From the NCBI RefSeq assembly GCF_000308475.2, contig NZ_BAFT02000044.1:1-64000 (forward strand): a stretch of 64,000 bases of DNA, written 5' to 3'. The stretch comes from Nocardia brasiliensis NBRC 14402. Lineage in GTDB: Bacteria; Actinomycetota; Actinomycetes; Mycobacteriales; Mycobacteriaceae. The position numbers and the translations under genes were made by a program. Under the pieces are notes generated by a model, which had not been told where the DNA came from, searched no databases, and was given only the letters and a program-made list of their open reading frames with translations. Of this stretch, positions 25,963 through 35,138 are shown piece after piece; the stretch's first letter is position 1; each line of letters opens with the position of its first letter.

Positions 25963-27081
25963 CTACGAGGCGCCCGCTCGCGCTGGGCGGTCGGTGGCCG
26001 GGCGACGGGCTTCGGCGAGTAGTTCGTCCAGTTGCGCCTCGGCGCGTTCGGCGCGAGCGAGTGTTTGCGCCCGCGCCTCGTCGAGTGCGTCGATCCGCTG
26101 GGCGGCTTCAGCGCGCGCCTTCTCCACTGCGGCAATGACTTCGGCGCGGGCCGCCGCGATATCAGCGGCAGCGGTCCGGCGGGTTTCGGCGAGTTCGGTG
26201 CGGGTGCTGTCGAGTTCGACACGAACCCGGCGCCATTCTTCGCGCGCCTCGTTGGCGGCTTCGATCCGTTCCATCGCCGCCTGCTCGGCGCGTTCGGTCG
26301 CTCGTTCGGCGTCGGCGGCCCGCTGCACGGCGAGGTCGCGTTCGGAGTGCGCGGCGGCGACCTTGGCCGCCGCTTCGCGTTCCGCGTGCGCGATATCGGT
26401 GGCGGCCCGCCGCTCGGCACGCTCGATCTGTTCGGCCGCTTCCTGCCGGACGCGCGCGATCTCTTCGGCGGCTTCGCGGCGCGCGGTGCGGACCTCGGCC
26501 TCGGCCTCGCTGCGCGCGGCGAACACGTCGTCGGCAGCCTGACGGGTGGCGCGTTCGACCTCGCGCAGCGCGTCGTCGCGGGTGCTGTGCGCGTCGGCGA
26601 TCGCGGCTTCCGCCCGTTCGGCCGCACCGGCGGCGTCATCGGCTGCCGCCTCGGCCAGCGCTCGCGCTTCCTCGGCTTCGCGGCGCGCCTGTTCGGCCGC
26701 GACAGTGGCCATTTCGGCCTCCGCGATCCGGCGCGCCGCATCGGCCTGCACCGCCTGGACCTGCGCCTCGGCCACCGAGGGATCGCCGAGCGTGGACAGT
26801 TCCGCGACGGCGGCGTTCAGCGTATTACCCAGTTGATCTGCGAGACCCCGGAATTGAGTGAGCAGCTCATCCGCCCGTAACCGAGCCACGGTCACCGGAC
26901 CCTGCTGCGTCACTGTGACGGAAGCCTCGGTTACCTCCGACTCCTGTTGTAGCCGTTGGCGTTCCCGCCACGCGCGCCATCTCGTGTGATCCGGGTGATC
27001 ACAGTATTCCGAAGGGCGGCCGGGCCCCCCGCCGCGCGTGATGGGTCGAGCACAGCCCGGGTAGTTGCAGACGTTGGACAC
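25963..27081 (-). CDS. Long coiled-coil protein with N-terminal Cys/His cluster
   Basis: A 372-residue protein. The first 35 residues contain C-x3-C (CNYPGCARP) and later C-x2-P-x-H (EYCDHPDHTRW), a possible small zinc-binding site. From about residue 60 to the end the sequence is an almost unbroken charged, alanine-rich helix with heptads (e.g. AAEQARREAEEARALAEAAA), typical of coiled coils such as KfrA-like DNA-binding proteins. It is divergent from a GNAT gene; the space between contains inverted repeats and CGAAAC motifs that could be its binding sites. The function is unknown; nucleoid or plasmid-partition-type DNA binding is one possibility. Confidence 0.78.
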   Translation of the reverse strand: MSNVCNYPGCARPITRGGGPGRPSEYCDHPDHTRWRAWRERQRLQQESEVTEASVTVTQQGPVTVARLRADELLTQFRGLADQLGNTLNAAVAELSTLGDPSVAEAQVQAVQADAARRIAEAEMATVAAEQARREAEEARALAEAAADDAAGAAERAEAAIADAHSTRDDALREVERATRQAADDVFAARSEAEAEVRTARREAAEEIARVRQEAAEQIERAERRAATDIAHAEREAAAKVAAAHSERDLAVQRAADAERATERAEQAAMERIEAANEAREEWRRVRVELDSTRTELAETRRTAAADIAAARAEVIAAVEKARAEAAQRIDALDEARAQTLARAERAEAQLDELLAEARRPATDRPARAGAS

Positions 27082-27173
27082 TCGAAAATCGTAGCGTTGG
27101 TTTCGTCAATAGTGACGTATTAACACGAAACGAAATCTGTCGTGTCGCAGGAAGACTCATGGGCCAGCCATCG

Positions 27174-27214
27174 GTTCTGACCTCCGATAAGTGAACATTA
27201 TCGGGGGTCAGAAC
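27174..27214. repeat. Strong hairpin in divergent intergenic region
   Basis: Arms GTTCTGACCTCCGATAA (27174-27190) and TTATCGGGGGTCAGAAC (27198-27214) pair with a single wobble position around a 7-base loop. It lies between two divergent genes, where a terminator is not expected. The same 27082-27428 gap also has GTTTCGT/ACGAAAC (27100-27106, 27125-27131) and ACGAAACGAAAC (27271-27282). Confidence 0.75.
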
Positions 27215-27428
27215 TTTGGTCGGTCGCTCAACTCCCGTGTCGCTATTACGTTTCCGTTTGGTTTGCGCACACGAAACGAAACTGCTACTAAACCCATCGA
27301 AAACTGTGCACCCCTGTACGCCGGTACCAATTCGGTGTCCCCTTCCGAAGTGTCCGAGCGACGCGACGAGCCCTGCCTGTGTGGGAAGCGGGCGGTAGTC
27401 CTCCCCCGGCGCATGATGGAATCGGTGC

Positions 27429-27926
27429 ATGGACGAGATCAACTTTCGGTCCGCCACGATCGAGGACCTTCCGGCGCTGGTGCGGATGCTCGCTGATGAC
27501 ACGTTGGGTAGTACCCGCGAGTCGGTGGACGATCTGGGCCCGTATCGCGCGGCCTTCGCTGTCATCGATGCCGATCCGCGCCAGGAACTGCTGGTAGCCG
27601 AACACCGCGGTGCCGTAGTCGGCACCGCGCAACTCAGCTTCCTGCCGGGTCTTGGCCACAAGGGGGCAGTACGGGCGCAGATCGAAGCGGTGCGCGTGGA
27701 TCGACCGCTGCGTGGCAACGGCCTGGGCGCTCAGCTCATCGAGGAGTGTGTGCGGCGCGCGCGGGCGCAGGGTTGCGCCCTGGTGCAATTGACCTCGCAC
27801 GGTAGCCGCACGGCCGCACACCGCTTCTACGGCAAGCTCGGTTTCGAAGCCAGCCACGTGGGTTTCAAACTGTCACTGGCCGAACAACATCCGCTGCCCA
27901 CCCCGCCCCTGAAACCGGGGTGTTGA
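27429..27926 (+). CDS. GNAT family N-acetyltransferase
   Basis: A 165-residue acetyltransferase. INFRSATIEDLPALVRML is the usual first helix, AQIEAVRVDRPLRGNGLGAQ contains the acetyl-CoA pyrophosphate loop (R-G-N-G-L-G), and ALVQLTSHGSRTAAHRFYGK plus GFEASHVGFKL are motif B and the C-terminal strands. It closely fits small-molecule or protein N-acetyltransferases of about 150-165 residues. It is divergent from the coiled-coil gene. The substrate is unknown. Confidence 0.9.
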   Translation: MDEINFRSATIEDLPALVRMLADDTLGSTRESVDDLGPYRAAFAVIDADPRQELLVAEHRGAVVGTAQLSFLPGLGHKGAVRAQIEAVRVDRPLRGNGLGAQLIEECVRRARAQGCALVQLTSHGSRTAAHRFYGKLGFEASHVGFKLSLAEQHPLPTPPLKPGC

Positions 27927-28032
27927 ACGCCGCGATCGCCCGTGCAAAGGTTCACGACGTTACCTACCGCGGCATTATCCGTTGTCGCTGACCGTCCGTC
28001 ACAGTGACACCGAGAATCGAGTGGGGATCGTC

Positions 28033-28884
28033 GTGCTCGCCGAAGAATCGAACGATCGCAAGCGTCGTGCCACGTTCGATTGGTACTGGTTCGCCTACTG
28101 TGGCGCAGCCTGCTTCGGTGTACTCGTTCCGCTCGTGCTGTTGTTCACCGATGTTTGCTTCTACCTGGAGTGCAGCGAGGAGACGCGATCGTTCGCTGTG
28201 CCCGTGATCTTCGTCGGCGTCGCCGTCACTGTGCTGGTGGCGGGATGGGTGCTCCGCTCGGACCGGCGGAACAGTAATCGGTTGGCTGGGGTGGTGATCG
28301 CCGTGGTCGGGGTCCTCGCCTCGTCCTGCACCGGTTATGGCGTAGTGAATTTCGCCGTTCCCGGCGAGCGGGCATCCTTGGTCCGGGAGGCGGCCGAAAC
28401 ACGAACGATGCTCGACCGGCTGCCGGGCGTCCACCAGGTCACCACCCACTCCGGTAACACGTTCTCCGCGGTCGTCGTGCTGACCGCGGATGCTTCGGCC
28501 GAGCAGGTCGCGCAGGTGGTCCGCTCATTCCGCGAGCAGGTGGCCGAGGGGCCGGACTTCCGCGAGTGGGAGGTGGACATAGAAGTTCGCCGGCCGGACA
28601 GCGACAGCTCCTTCAAATCCGGTCACAAGGGTTTCGGTGATGCGCCCGAGCACGCGGCACGCTGGCTCGAGCTGAGTCGCGCATTTCCCGCGGACCAGGT
28701 GCGGTGGACCACCCAGACCTGGACTTTCTACTTCGCCTCCCCCCGGCGCCGGCCCGCTCGGCGAGACCATCAGCCGCTGCACCTCGCCGACCCGGACCCG
28801 CAGCGTGAACCAGCAGCGATTGCTGGATCGTCACGAGATCTGCTGAGGGCGAGCAACTCGAGCACGCCGCGCGGCCAGATCTGA
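28033..28884 (+). CDS. Membrane protein of unknown function, possible C-terminal frameshift
   Basis: A protein of about 283 residues with three hydrophobic helices at the N-terminal side (AYCGAACFGVLVPLVLLF, VPVIFVGVAVTVLVAGWVL, GVVIAVVGVLASSCTGYGVV) and a soluble part afterwards containing VSSTTAE-like antisense-free codons and FREWEVDIEVR. GTG at 28033 was chosen because GGGGA lies six bases ahead; TTG 27982 is a longer alternative. After residue ~235 the frame becomes Arg/Pro-rich (PRRRPARRDHQ). Removing one C from the six-C run near 28738-28744 would give a more ordinary ending (PGAGPLGETISRC ... LLDRHEIC) at nearly the same stop position. I do not recognise the family. Confidence 0.6.
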   Translation: MLAEESNDRKRRATFDWYWFAYCGAACFGVLVPLVLLFTDVCFYLECSEETRSFAVPVIFVGVAVTVLVAGWVLRSDRRNSNRLAGVVIAVVGVLASSCTGYGVVNFAVPGERASLVREAAETRTMLDRLPGVHQVTTHSGNTFSAVVVLTADASAEQVAQVVRSFREQVAEGPDFREWEVDIEVRRPDSDSSFKSGHKGFGDAPEHAARWLELSRAFPADQVRWTTQTWTFYFASPRRRPARRDHQPLHLADPDPQREPAAIAGSSRDLLRASNSSTPRGQI

Positions 28885-28922
28885 ACTGGAGCACCAAAGC
28901 CTGGTCTCTCGCTGCGGGGAGA

Positions 28923-30119
28923 CTATGAATTCGGTTGCCTGCGTCGATATTCGGCCGCCCGGGCCTGGTAGTTCTTGTGTTCCTGGGCGTGGTCCGGGGG
29001 CAGGTGCGGCGTATCGGGCGATGTCGTGGCGAAGAACCGGGTGAGCGCGGTGTTCGAGCTCACGGCGAGTTCCCCGGATCGGGGGAACATCGTCGTCTCG
29101 TAGTGTGCGATCGCGTCGTCGAGATCGTTCTGTTTTGCGATGGCGTGCGCGAGTTCCGCGCCATCGAGTAACGCGAGGTTCGTGCCGTGGCCGCCGAAGG
29201 GTGCCATCAGGTGCGCCGCGTCGCCGATCAGGGTGACGCCGGGAACGTGGTTCCAGGTCAGCGGAGCGGGCAGGGCCCAGAAGCTGCGTGGAATGTAGTC
29301 GCCGTCGTTGTCGGTGATCAGTGGTCGCATGAGCGCGGACCATTGGCTGAATTCCCGTAGCAGGAAGGCTCGGACGGCCGCGCGGTCGGTGACGTCCACG
29401 CCGGCGGTGACGTGCCAGTCGAGTTCGGCGCGGAAGGCGACGTAACCGCGGACCACACCGTTGCTGTTGCGCTGGACGATCACCGCGCGGCCGTCGCCGT
29501 CGGTGGAGAACATGTGGCCGTCCCCGACGATCGCGGCGATCTCGGGATGTCTGGTGTCCACGTCGTCGAATCGGGCGTCGAGAAAACTGACTCCGAGGTA
29601 CTGCGGGACCGCGTCGGTGAGCAGTCGGCGCACCGGCGACCATGCGCCGTCGGCGCCGATGACGAGGTCGGCTTCGGCGCTGACGCCGTTGGCGAATTCC
29701 AGTCGGTGCGTGCCACTTTCGAGCGGGGTCGCGCGCAGGAGCTTGTGTCCCCAGGCGACCGTGCCGGGACGCAGGTGCGCATAGAGCATGGTCCGCAGTT
29801 GGCCGCGGTCGATCTCGGGCGCCGCGTCGTCGCCCGCGGCGGGAGTGAACTCGGCCAGGACGGTGCCGTGCTGGTCTCGGCGGCTTTTGGCCTGGCCTTC
29901 GACCCGGGCCAACGCCCGGAAGGCGTCCATCAGCCCGGCGTCCTCCAACGCGATCTGGCCGCTGTCGGCGTGCAGGTCGAGCGTCCCGCCCGGGTCGCGG
30001 GCGTCCACGGCGGCGTCCGCGTCGTACACCGTGGGCTGGATGTCGTAGCTCTGCAGCACACGGGCGCACATCAAGCCTGCGGGGCCGCCGCCGACGATGG
30101 CGATACGGGGTGTGGTCAT
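28923..30119 (-). CDS. FAD-dependent monooxygenase, TetX-like
   Basis: A 398-residue flavoprotein hydroxylase. The ADP-binding motif IAIVGGGPAGLMCARVLQ opens the protein, RGQLRTMLYAHL and VIGADGAWSPVRRL are the middle NADPH/FAD motifs (GADG), and GVTLIGDAAHLMAPFGGHGT is the second FAD site. This pattern fits single-component group A monooxygenases related to TetX. Start ATG 30119 follows AAAGGAT. It is divergent from a TetR gene 155 bases away, which very likely controls it. Drug inactivation or aromatic hydroxylation are both possible; the substrate cannot be read from sequence. Confidence 0.92.
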   Translation of the reverse strand: MTTPRIAIVGGGPAGLMCARVLQSYDIQPTVYDADAAVDARDPGGTLDLHADSGQIALEDAGLMDAFRALARVEGQAKSRRDQHGTVLAEFTPAAGDDAAPEIDRGQLRTMLYAHLRPGTVAWGHKLLRATPLESGTHRLEFANGVSAEADLVIGADGAWSPVRRLLTDAVPQYLGVSFLDARFDDVDTRHPEIAAIVGDGHMFSTDGDGRAVIVQRNSNGVVRGYVAFRAELDWHVTAGVDVTDRAAVRAFLLREFSQWSALMRPLITDNDGDYIPRSFWALPAPLTWNHVPGVTLIGDAAHLMAPFGGHGTNLALLDGAELAHAIAKQNDLDDAIAHYETTMFPRSGELAVSSNTALTRFFATTSPDTPHLPPDHAQEHKNYQARAAEYRRRQPNS

Positions 30120-30230
30120 GCGGGTGGATCCTTTCCGAACGTGTTGCGGCGGTGTGGTTGTCGCCGCTGGACGCAGGCCGGACGGTCTGGCCCGAACCAA
30201 CATAACTGATATCGTTCGAAAAGTATATCC

Positions 30231-30258
30231 GTTCTACTTATCGATTGGTTCTACCTAT
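30231..30258. promoter_or_regulatory. Direct repeat in the TetR/monooxygenase promoter region
   Basis: GTTCTACTTAT (30231-30241) and GTTCTACCTAT (30248-30258) are spaced 17 bases apart just before the TetR start. An AT-rich inverted repeat GATAT/ATATC lies a little upstream. These are the best operator candidates for the divergent pair. Confidence 0.45.
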
Positions 30259-30274
30259 GCGCTAGGGTGGGCAC

Positions 30275-30880
30275 ATGACCGAACCGGGACGCCGCGAGCG
30301 CAAGAAGGCCGCCAACCGCCAAGCCTTAGCGGACGCGGCGCTGAGGCTGTTCCTGGAGCGCGGCTACGACGCGGTCGGCGTGCGGGAGATCGCCGACGCC
30401 GCCGACGTCTCGGTGGCCACGCTGTTCAAGCACTTCCCCGGCGGCAAGGAAGCACTGGTCTTCGACCAGGACGCCGACCGCGAGGCAGCGCTCGTCGCCG
30501 CCGTCCGCGAGCGCCCGTCCGGCCAGTCCATCCCCCAGGCGCTGCGCACACTGCTACGCGACGAGCGCTCCCGACAGGTCCGCACCGACCCGCGCTTCCC
30601 CGATTTCCTGCACCTGATCGACACCACGCCGGCACTGCGCGAGCATGCGCGGCGCATGTGGTTGCGTCACGAGAACGCCTTGGCCGCAGCGATTGTGGCC
30701 GACTCCGGGCTACCCGACGGCGACCCCGCCGCGCAGGCGCTGGCCCACTTCGCTCTCGAAGCCGTCAGTCTCGTCCACGGACGAGACGACTCCGAGCGAG
30801 CGCTCGACCGGATCTTCACTCTCCTCGACGACGGATGGACAGCCACGGCGCAAAAGTCCGCAAGGCGCGACAGCGACTGA
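30275..30880 (+). CDS. TetR family transcriptional regulator
   Basis: A 201-residue TetR regulator. HTH: ALADAALRLFLERGYDAVGV, then REIADAADVSVATLFKHFPG with the typical recognition helix. The rest is a helical ligand domain. ATG at 30275 is followed by the common RRERKKAANRQALA start. It is divergent from the TetX-like monooxygenase, so repression of that enzyme and itself is likely. The gap to the next gene (30881-31142) shows nothing supportable. Confidence 0.93.
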   Translation: MTEPGRRERKKAANRQALADAALRLFLERGYDAVGVREIADAADVSVATLFKHFPGGKEALVFDQDADREAALVAAVRERPSGQSIPQALRTLLRDERSRQVRTDPRFPDFLHLIDTTPALREHARRMWLRHENALAAAIVADSGLPDGDPAAQALAHFALEAVSLVHGRDDSERALDRIFTLLDDGWTATAQKSARRDSD

Positions 30881-31142
30881 CCGCACGGCAGAGCTGCGCT
30901 GAAGGTCGCGGCAATCACGAAAGTGACTGTGCAGGAACCGTTGTGACAGTGCAGGGCAAGGGGGCACGCCCAGTACCTGTATCGCCAGGGTCTCCCGGAG
31001 ATCCGAAATGCCTGTCAGCCTTGTCCAGTCGGCTCCGGCTCCATCGACAAGCCGCCGACGACATTCCCTGGACACACATTGCAGCTGCCCCGATGCGCGA
31101 TCGTGTCCGCGCATTCTGCCACGGCAGCAAGGACGGAGACCC

Positions 31143-31946
31143 ATGACGGGCAACCAATTCGCCACGCACGCAGAACTTTTCGATCTGAGCGGGAAGTACG
31201 CTCTGGTCACTGGCGGCACCGGCGGCATCGGGCTGATGATAGCGCGCGGTCTGCTCCAGGCAGGCGCACGCGTCGTAGTCAGCTCGCGCAAGCCAGAGAC
31301 GTGCGCACAGGCACAGCGTCTACTGTCCGAATTCGGCGACGTTCGGGCCATCCCCGCCGATCTGTCCAGGCACGACGAATGCCGTCGCCTCGCCGATCTG
31401 GTCGAGGCCGACTCCCCACGCCTGGACATCCTCGTCAACAACGCGGGCGCGATGTGGCGCGAGCCGCTGGCGACGTTCCCGGACGAGGCCTGGGACACCG
31501 TGCTCGACCTCAACCTCAAGACGCCGTTCTGGCTGGTGCAGGCGCTGCTCCCCGCGCTTCGCAAGGCGGGCGTCGCCGACGATCCCGCGCGGGTCATCAA
31601 CATCGGCAGTATCGCCGCCATCCACGTCGCCGAATCGCCCAACTACTCCTACGCCAGCAGCAAAGCGGCACTGCATCAGCTCACGAGGGTGCTTGCCAGA
31701 GAGCTGGGCCCCGAGCACGTCACGGTGAACGCGGTCGCGCCGGGTCCGTTCCCGTCGCAGATGATGGCGTCCACGCTCGATGCCGTCGGCGACACGATCG
31801 CGGCGAAGGCCCCGCTGCGCCGGCTCGGCCGCGACGACGACATGGCGGGCGTCGCCGTGTTCCTCGCCAGCCGGGCCGGGGCCTACCTCACGGGTGCCAT
31901 CATCCCGGTGGACGGCGGCATCGCGACGACCGCAACGGGTACGTAG
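31143..31946 (+). CDS. SDR family oxidoreductase
   Basis: A 267-residue short-chain dehydrogenase/reductase. ALVTGGTGGIGLMIARGL is the cofactor loop, ILVNNAGAMW the NNAG motif, and YSYASSKAALHQL supplies the catalytic Tyr-x3-Lys with Ser in NIGSIAA. The end LTGAIIPVDGGIATT is the usual C-terminus. VVVSSRKPE after strand 2 suggests NADPH use. GGACGGAG precedes the ATG at 31143; an open frame continues upstream but lacks these features. An XRE-type regulator follows after 396 bases. Confidence 0.93.
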   Translation: MTGNQFATHAELFDLSGKYALVTGGTGGIGLMIARGLLQAGARVVVSSRKPETCAQAQRLLSEFGDVRAIPADLSRHDECRRLADLVEADSPRLDILVNNAGAMWREPLATFPDEAWDTVLDLNLKTPFWLVQALLPALRKAGVADDPARVINIGSIAAIHVAESPNYSYASSKAALHQLTRVLARELGPEHVTVNAVAPGPFPSQMMASTLDAVGDTIAAKAPLRRLGRDDDMAGVAVFLASRAGAYLTGAIIPVDGGIATTATGT

Positions 31947-32342
31947 GCGTTGACGCGGGGCCTTCCGTTCAATCCGCGTTGCGAATGCCGCCGACGTTCT
32001 ATCCAGGGCGGTGCGGCAGGTGCCGACTTCGGGATCTCGGGTCGCGGTGGGGCAGGTGGCGTGGCGGTGTTGCACAGGGGCCGGCTCGGCGACGGAGGTG
32101 GAATGCGGCAGTCCAGCGGATGACGCCCCGGCACTGGGACGGCTCTGCCCGCGGCGCGGACGACTCGCCGACGTCCCCTCCGAGTCGAACCGGCAATCGA
32201 TTCCCCGAGGTCGAGCCGGGCCGGCACGTGTCGCAGGATGTCGTAGCGTAGCCGTGGCTGCCCGAATCCCGGCCTCGACGCCAGCCGTCGGGGGTCCCCG
32301 CAGTGCCTCCCTCGGACTGCGGGACGGGCCTACGGTGGGAGC
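31947..32342. other. Intergenic region without supported gene
   Basis: GC-rich stretch between the SDR gene and the XRE-type regulator. No open frame with coding character, no clear repeat or hairpin was found; the promoter of the regulator must lie in its right part. Confidence 0.5.
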
Positions 32343-33236
32343 ATGGCCACCACGGATCTACGCACCGACATCCGGGAGTTTCTCCGCTCGCGTCGCGCCC
32401 GCATCACACCCGAGCAGGCGGGCCTGCCCGCTTACGGCGGCAATCGTCGGGTCAAAGGTCTGCGTCGCGAGGAGGTGGCGCTGCTGGCGGGAGTTTCGAT
32501 CGACTACTACGTGCGCATGGAACGCGGGAGTCTCGCCGGCGCCTCCGACGGCGTGCTCGGTGCGGTGGCCGCTGCTTTGCAACTCGACGAAGCCGAACGC
32601 GACCATCTGTTCCACCTCGCGCGCCGATCCGGGACGTCCAACGGTCCCCGCCGGCGCAAGCCTGCCGTGCCGGTGCGCTCGGCGTTGCAGCAGGTGCTCG
32701 ACGCCGTCTCCGCTGCCCCGGCCTGGATCTGTAACGGCCGCTATGACGTGCTCGCCACGAATCATCTTGCCCGAGCGCTGTTTTCACCGGTGCTGGCCGA
32801 TCCGCGACGGCCCGCGAACACCGCGCGATTCGTCTATCTGGCTCCCGGGGCGGCCAGGGACTTCTTTGTCGACTACGACCGAATCGCCGCTGACGTCGCC
32901 GCGAAGCTACGGATGGAAGCCGGCCGCGACCCGCACGACGAGGACCTGATCGCCCTGGTCGGTGAATTGTCGACGTGCAGTGAGCTGTTCCGGCAACGGT
33001 GGGCTTCGCGGGACGTGCGGCTGCGCCGATCCGGACGCAAACGGCTGCACCATCCGATCGTGGGCCGCCTCGACTTGGACGTCGAATCCCTGGAACTCCC
33101 CGCCGAACCCGGCCTGCACCTCACCATCTACACCGCCCCCTCGGGCACGCCCACCGCCGACAATCTGGCGCTCCTGGCATCGTGGGCGGCCACCCAGCAG
33201 ACCCCGGCCACTGAACTCGAAGAACACAACGGCTAG
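32343..33236 (+). CDS. XRE-family regulator with MmyB-like ligand domain
   Basis: A 297-residue transcription factor. RTDIREFLRSRRARITPEQA begins the HTH, followed by RRVKGLRREEVALLAGVSID and YYVRMERGSLAGASDGVL (recognition region); this LRREEVA-AGVS-YY-ERG set is diagnostic. The C-terminal two thirds (e.g. WICNGRYDVLATNHLARAL and FVYLAPGAARDFFVDYDR) is the MmyB-like ligand-binding domain. Such regulators usually control an adjacent SDR or hydrolase; here the SDR at 31143-31946 is the likely target. Confidence 0.94.
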   Translation: MATTDLRTDIREFLRSRRARITPEQAGLPAYGGNRRVKGLRREEVALLAGVSIDYYVRMERGSLAGASDGVLGAVAAALQLDEAERDHLFHLARRSGTSNGPRRRKPAVPVRSALQQVLDAVSAAPAWICNGRYDVLATNHLARALFSPVLADPRRPANTARFVYLAPGAARDFFVDYDRIAADVAAKLRMEAGRDPHDEDLIALVGELSTCSELFRQRWASRDVRLRRSGRKRLHHPIVGRLDLDVESLELPAEPGLHLTIYTAPSGTPTADNLALLASWAATQQTPATELEEHNG

Positions 33237-33274
33237 CCCCTCATCAGTACTGGTCATCGGGTCTCGCGCCCCGG

Positions 33275-34120
33275 CTACCCGAGCCCTATCGATGGCGGCC
33301 CCGCATCAACGATTTCGAGTGACAGCTCCAACGGGTCGAAGTGCATGAGTGATTCCATCCACCAGGTCATGCCCGCATCGACGAGCCCGTCGAGATCCAC
33401 CGATGCCGGTTCGTTCCACGCAGGACTCGCATTGCCCGCGACGACGATCGCGAACCGGCGATCGGGACCACGCCTCGTGCTCTCCACCGCGGTGACCACA
33501 GTCCTCAGTTGCTTCGGGGTGGGCGTACGGCCGTCGGCGAGCGGGAAGATTCCGTCGCAGCCGGCGGCTCGGCGAATAACTTTGGGGCTGTTGGTCGAAC
33601 AGCCCACCCAGATCGGGATGCGGTGCGGCTGCGGGACTGCTTCCGGGAGGTCCACCGTGTAATGCGTCCCCCTGTGCCGGTACGCCCGCCCGGCCCACAC
33701 CGCCCGGACGATCTCGAGTCCTTCGTCGTACCTGGCGGACCGCGCGCGCAGGTCGTCGCCTTCGCCGAAGCGGCTGAAGTCGCCGGACTCGTCGGAACCC
33801 AGGCCGGTGCCGAGCACGAAGCGTCCGTTCGACAGCTCGCTCAGTGTGGCGGCGTGGCGGGCGACGATCCAGGGGCGTCGGCGCGCAAGCGGCGTCACTG
33901 TCGTGCCGAACAGGATTCGGTCGGTGGCGTGGGCGACGGCGCCGAGGGTCGTCCACGGGTCGGCGATCGGCATGGTCTCGCGGACCACGTGGTCCCAGAG
34001 AAAGACGCCGTCCCATCCGGCCTGCTCGGCCCGAATCGCCAAGTCGACCAGCACTGCCGGGTCGCCGAAGGGGCCGAAGGGCGGTAAGTACACACCGGTG
34101 CGAACGTGGTTGTGGTTCAA
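33275..34120 (-). CDS. LLM class flavin-dependent oxidoreductase
   Basis: A 281-residue luciferase-like monooxygenase. TGVYLPPFGPFGDP, AIRAEQAGWDGVFLWDHV, ATLSELSNGRFVLGTGLGSD and HRIPIWVGCSTNSPKVIRR are characteristic strands of the family. The start is TTG at 34120, supported by AGGGGA six bases ahead and the absence of other start codons. It is convergent with the XRE regulator, 38 bases apart. The substrate is unknown. The 34121-34400 gap before the next gene shows only that gene's ribosome binding site. Confidence 0.88.
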   Translation of the reverse strand: MNHNHVRTGVYLPPFGPFGDPAVLVDLAIRAEQAGWDGVFLWDHVVRETMPIADPWTTLGAVAHATDRILFGTTVTPLARRRPWIVARHAATLSELSNGRFVLGTGLGSDESGDFSRFGEGDDLRARSARYDEGLEIVRAVWAGRAYRHRGTHYTVDLPEAVPQPHRIPIWVGCSTNSPKVIRRAAGCDGIFPLADGRTPTPKQLRTVVTAVESTRRGPDRRFAIVVAGNASPAWNEPASVDLDGLVDAGMTWWMESLMHFDPLELSLEIVDAGPPSIGLG

Positions 34121-34400
34121 CGAATTCCCCTGACTGGTCGATCGTCGCGCCAGTGATCTTAGGGCTGTATAGGAACTACCTATGGCTTCTGCTGCTTATT
34201 CGTCTTTGCCGGTGGCTGTTTCGGCGACATACGGTGAAACAGCTCGACGCGGTGCGCTCCGAAAGCCTTCGTGAATGCGCTCCGATTCTTGTTCGCCGAG
34301 TGAATACCCCTGTGGCCGAAAGGGCAAGTGGCGAGATGACTCCTGCCACGGAGCCGAAGTTTTCGACGCCGGTCCGATGACGATTTGAAGGAGAACCGAT

Positions 34401-35138
34401 ATGTACCAAGGTAAGACTGCGGTGATCACCGGCGGCAGCACCGGTATGGGGTTCGCGATGGCGAAGCTGCTGGTGGACGGCGGTGCGCGAGTGGTGATCA
34501 CGGGACGTTCGCAGGCGAGCCTCGACACCGCGCAGCAGCAGCTCGGCGAGAATGCGATCGCCGTGCGCGGCGATGTCGCCGCACTGACCGATCTGGACGC
34601 GCTCGCCGATCGCGTGCGAAGCGAATTCGGGACGCTCGACGCGCTTTTCGTCAACGCGGGCATCGCGAAAGCCATGCCGTTCGAGTCGACGACCGAGGAG
34701 TTCTACGACGAGTTGTTCGCGATCAACGTCAAAGGTGTCTTCTTCACCGTGCAGAAGCTGTCTCCGCTGCTGAGCCCGACGGCGGGCGTCGTGCTCACCA
34801 CCTCGAACGCGAACGTCATGGGCATGCCCACGGCCGGCGTCTACTCGGCGGGCAAAGCGGCAGTACGTTCGATGGCCCGCAGCTTGGCCGGTGAGCTGCT
34901 TCCCCGCGGGATCCGGGTGAACGCGGTCAGCCCCGGCCCGATCGATACCGGAATCCTGGGCAGCGCGATGACCGCCGAGGCCGCCGCCGAATTCAAGGCA
35001 GCGCGGATCGCCGAGAATCCGATGCGCCGTTTCGGCACTCCGGACGAGATCGCCAGGGCCGCAGTGTTTCTGGCTTTCGAAGCCACCTACACCACGGGCG
35101 CCGAGCTGGTCGTGGACGGCGGTGCTACCCAGCTCTGA
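34401..35138 (+). CDS. SDR family oxidoreductase, LysR-linked
   Basis: A 245-residue short-chain dehydrogenase. AVITGGSTGMGFAMAKLLVD is the glycine cofactor loop, LFVNAGIAKA the NAG motif, VYSAGKAAVRSMARS the Tyr-x3-Lys pair, with TSNANV in place of a typical catalytic Ser strand (Ser in TTSN). It ends TTGAELVVDGGATQL. AAGGAG lies ahead of ATG 34401. It overlaps the LysR gene tail to tail by 14 bases; the LysR is a possible regulator. Confidence 0.93.
   Translation: MYQGKTAVITGGSTGMGFAMAKLLVDGGARVVITGRSQASLDTAQQQLGENAIAVRGDVAALTDLDALADRVRSEFGTLDALFVNAGIAKAMPFESTTEEFYDELFAINVKGVFFTVQKLSPLLSPTAGVVLTTSNANVMGMPTAGVYSAGKAAVRSMARSLAGELLPRGIRVNAVSPGPIDTGILGSAMTAEAAAEFKAARIAENPMRRFGTPDEIARAAVFLAFEATYTTGAELVVDGGATQL

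Noticed and set aside
17660..25968. TGGACCGG(T/C)ACCGCGGC(C/T)ACG seen near 17662 and 25947 as a possible repeat
   Set aside because: Only about 21 bases with two differences in GC-rich DNA, no symmetry, no third copy; may be chance.
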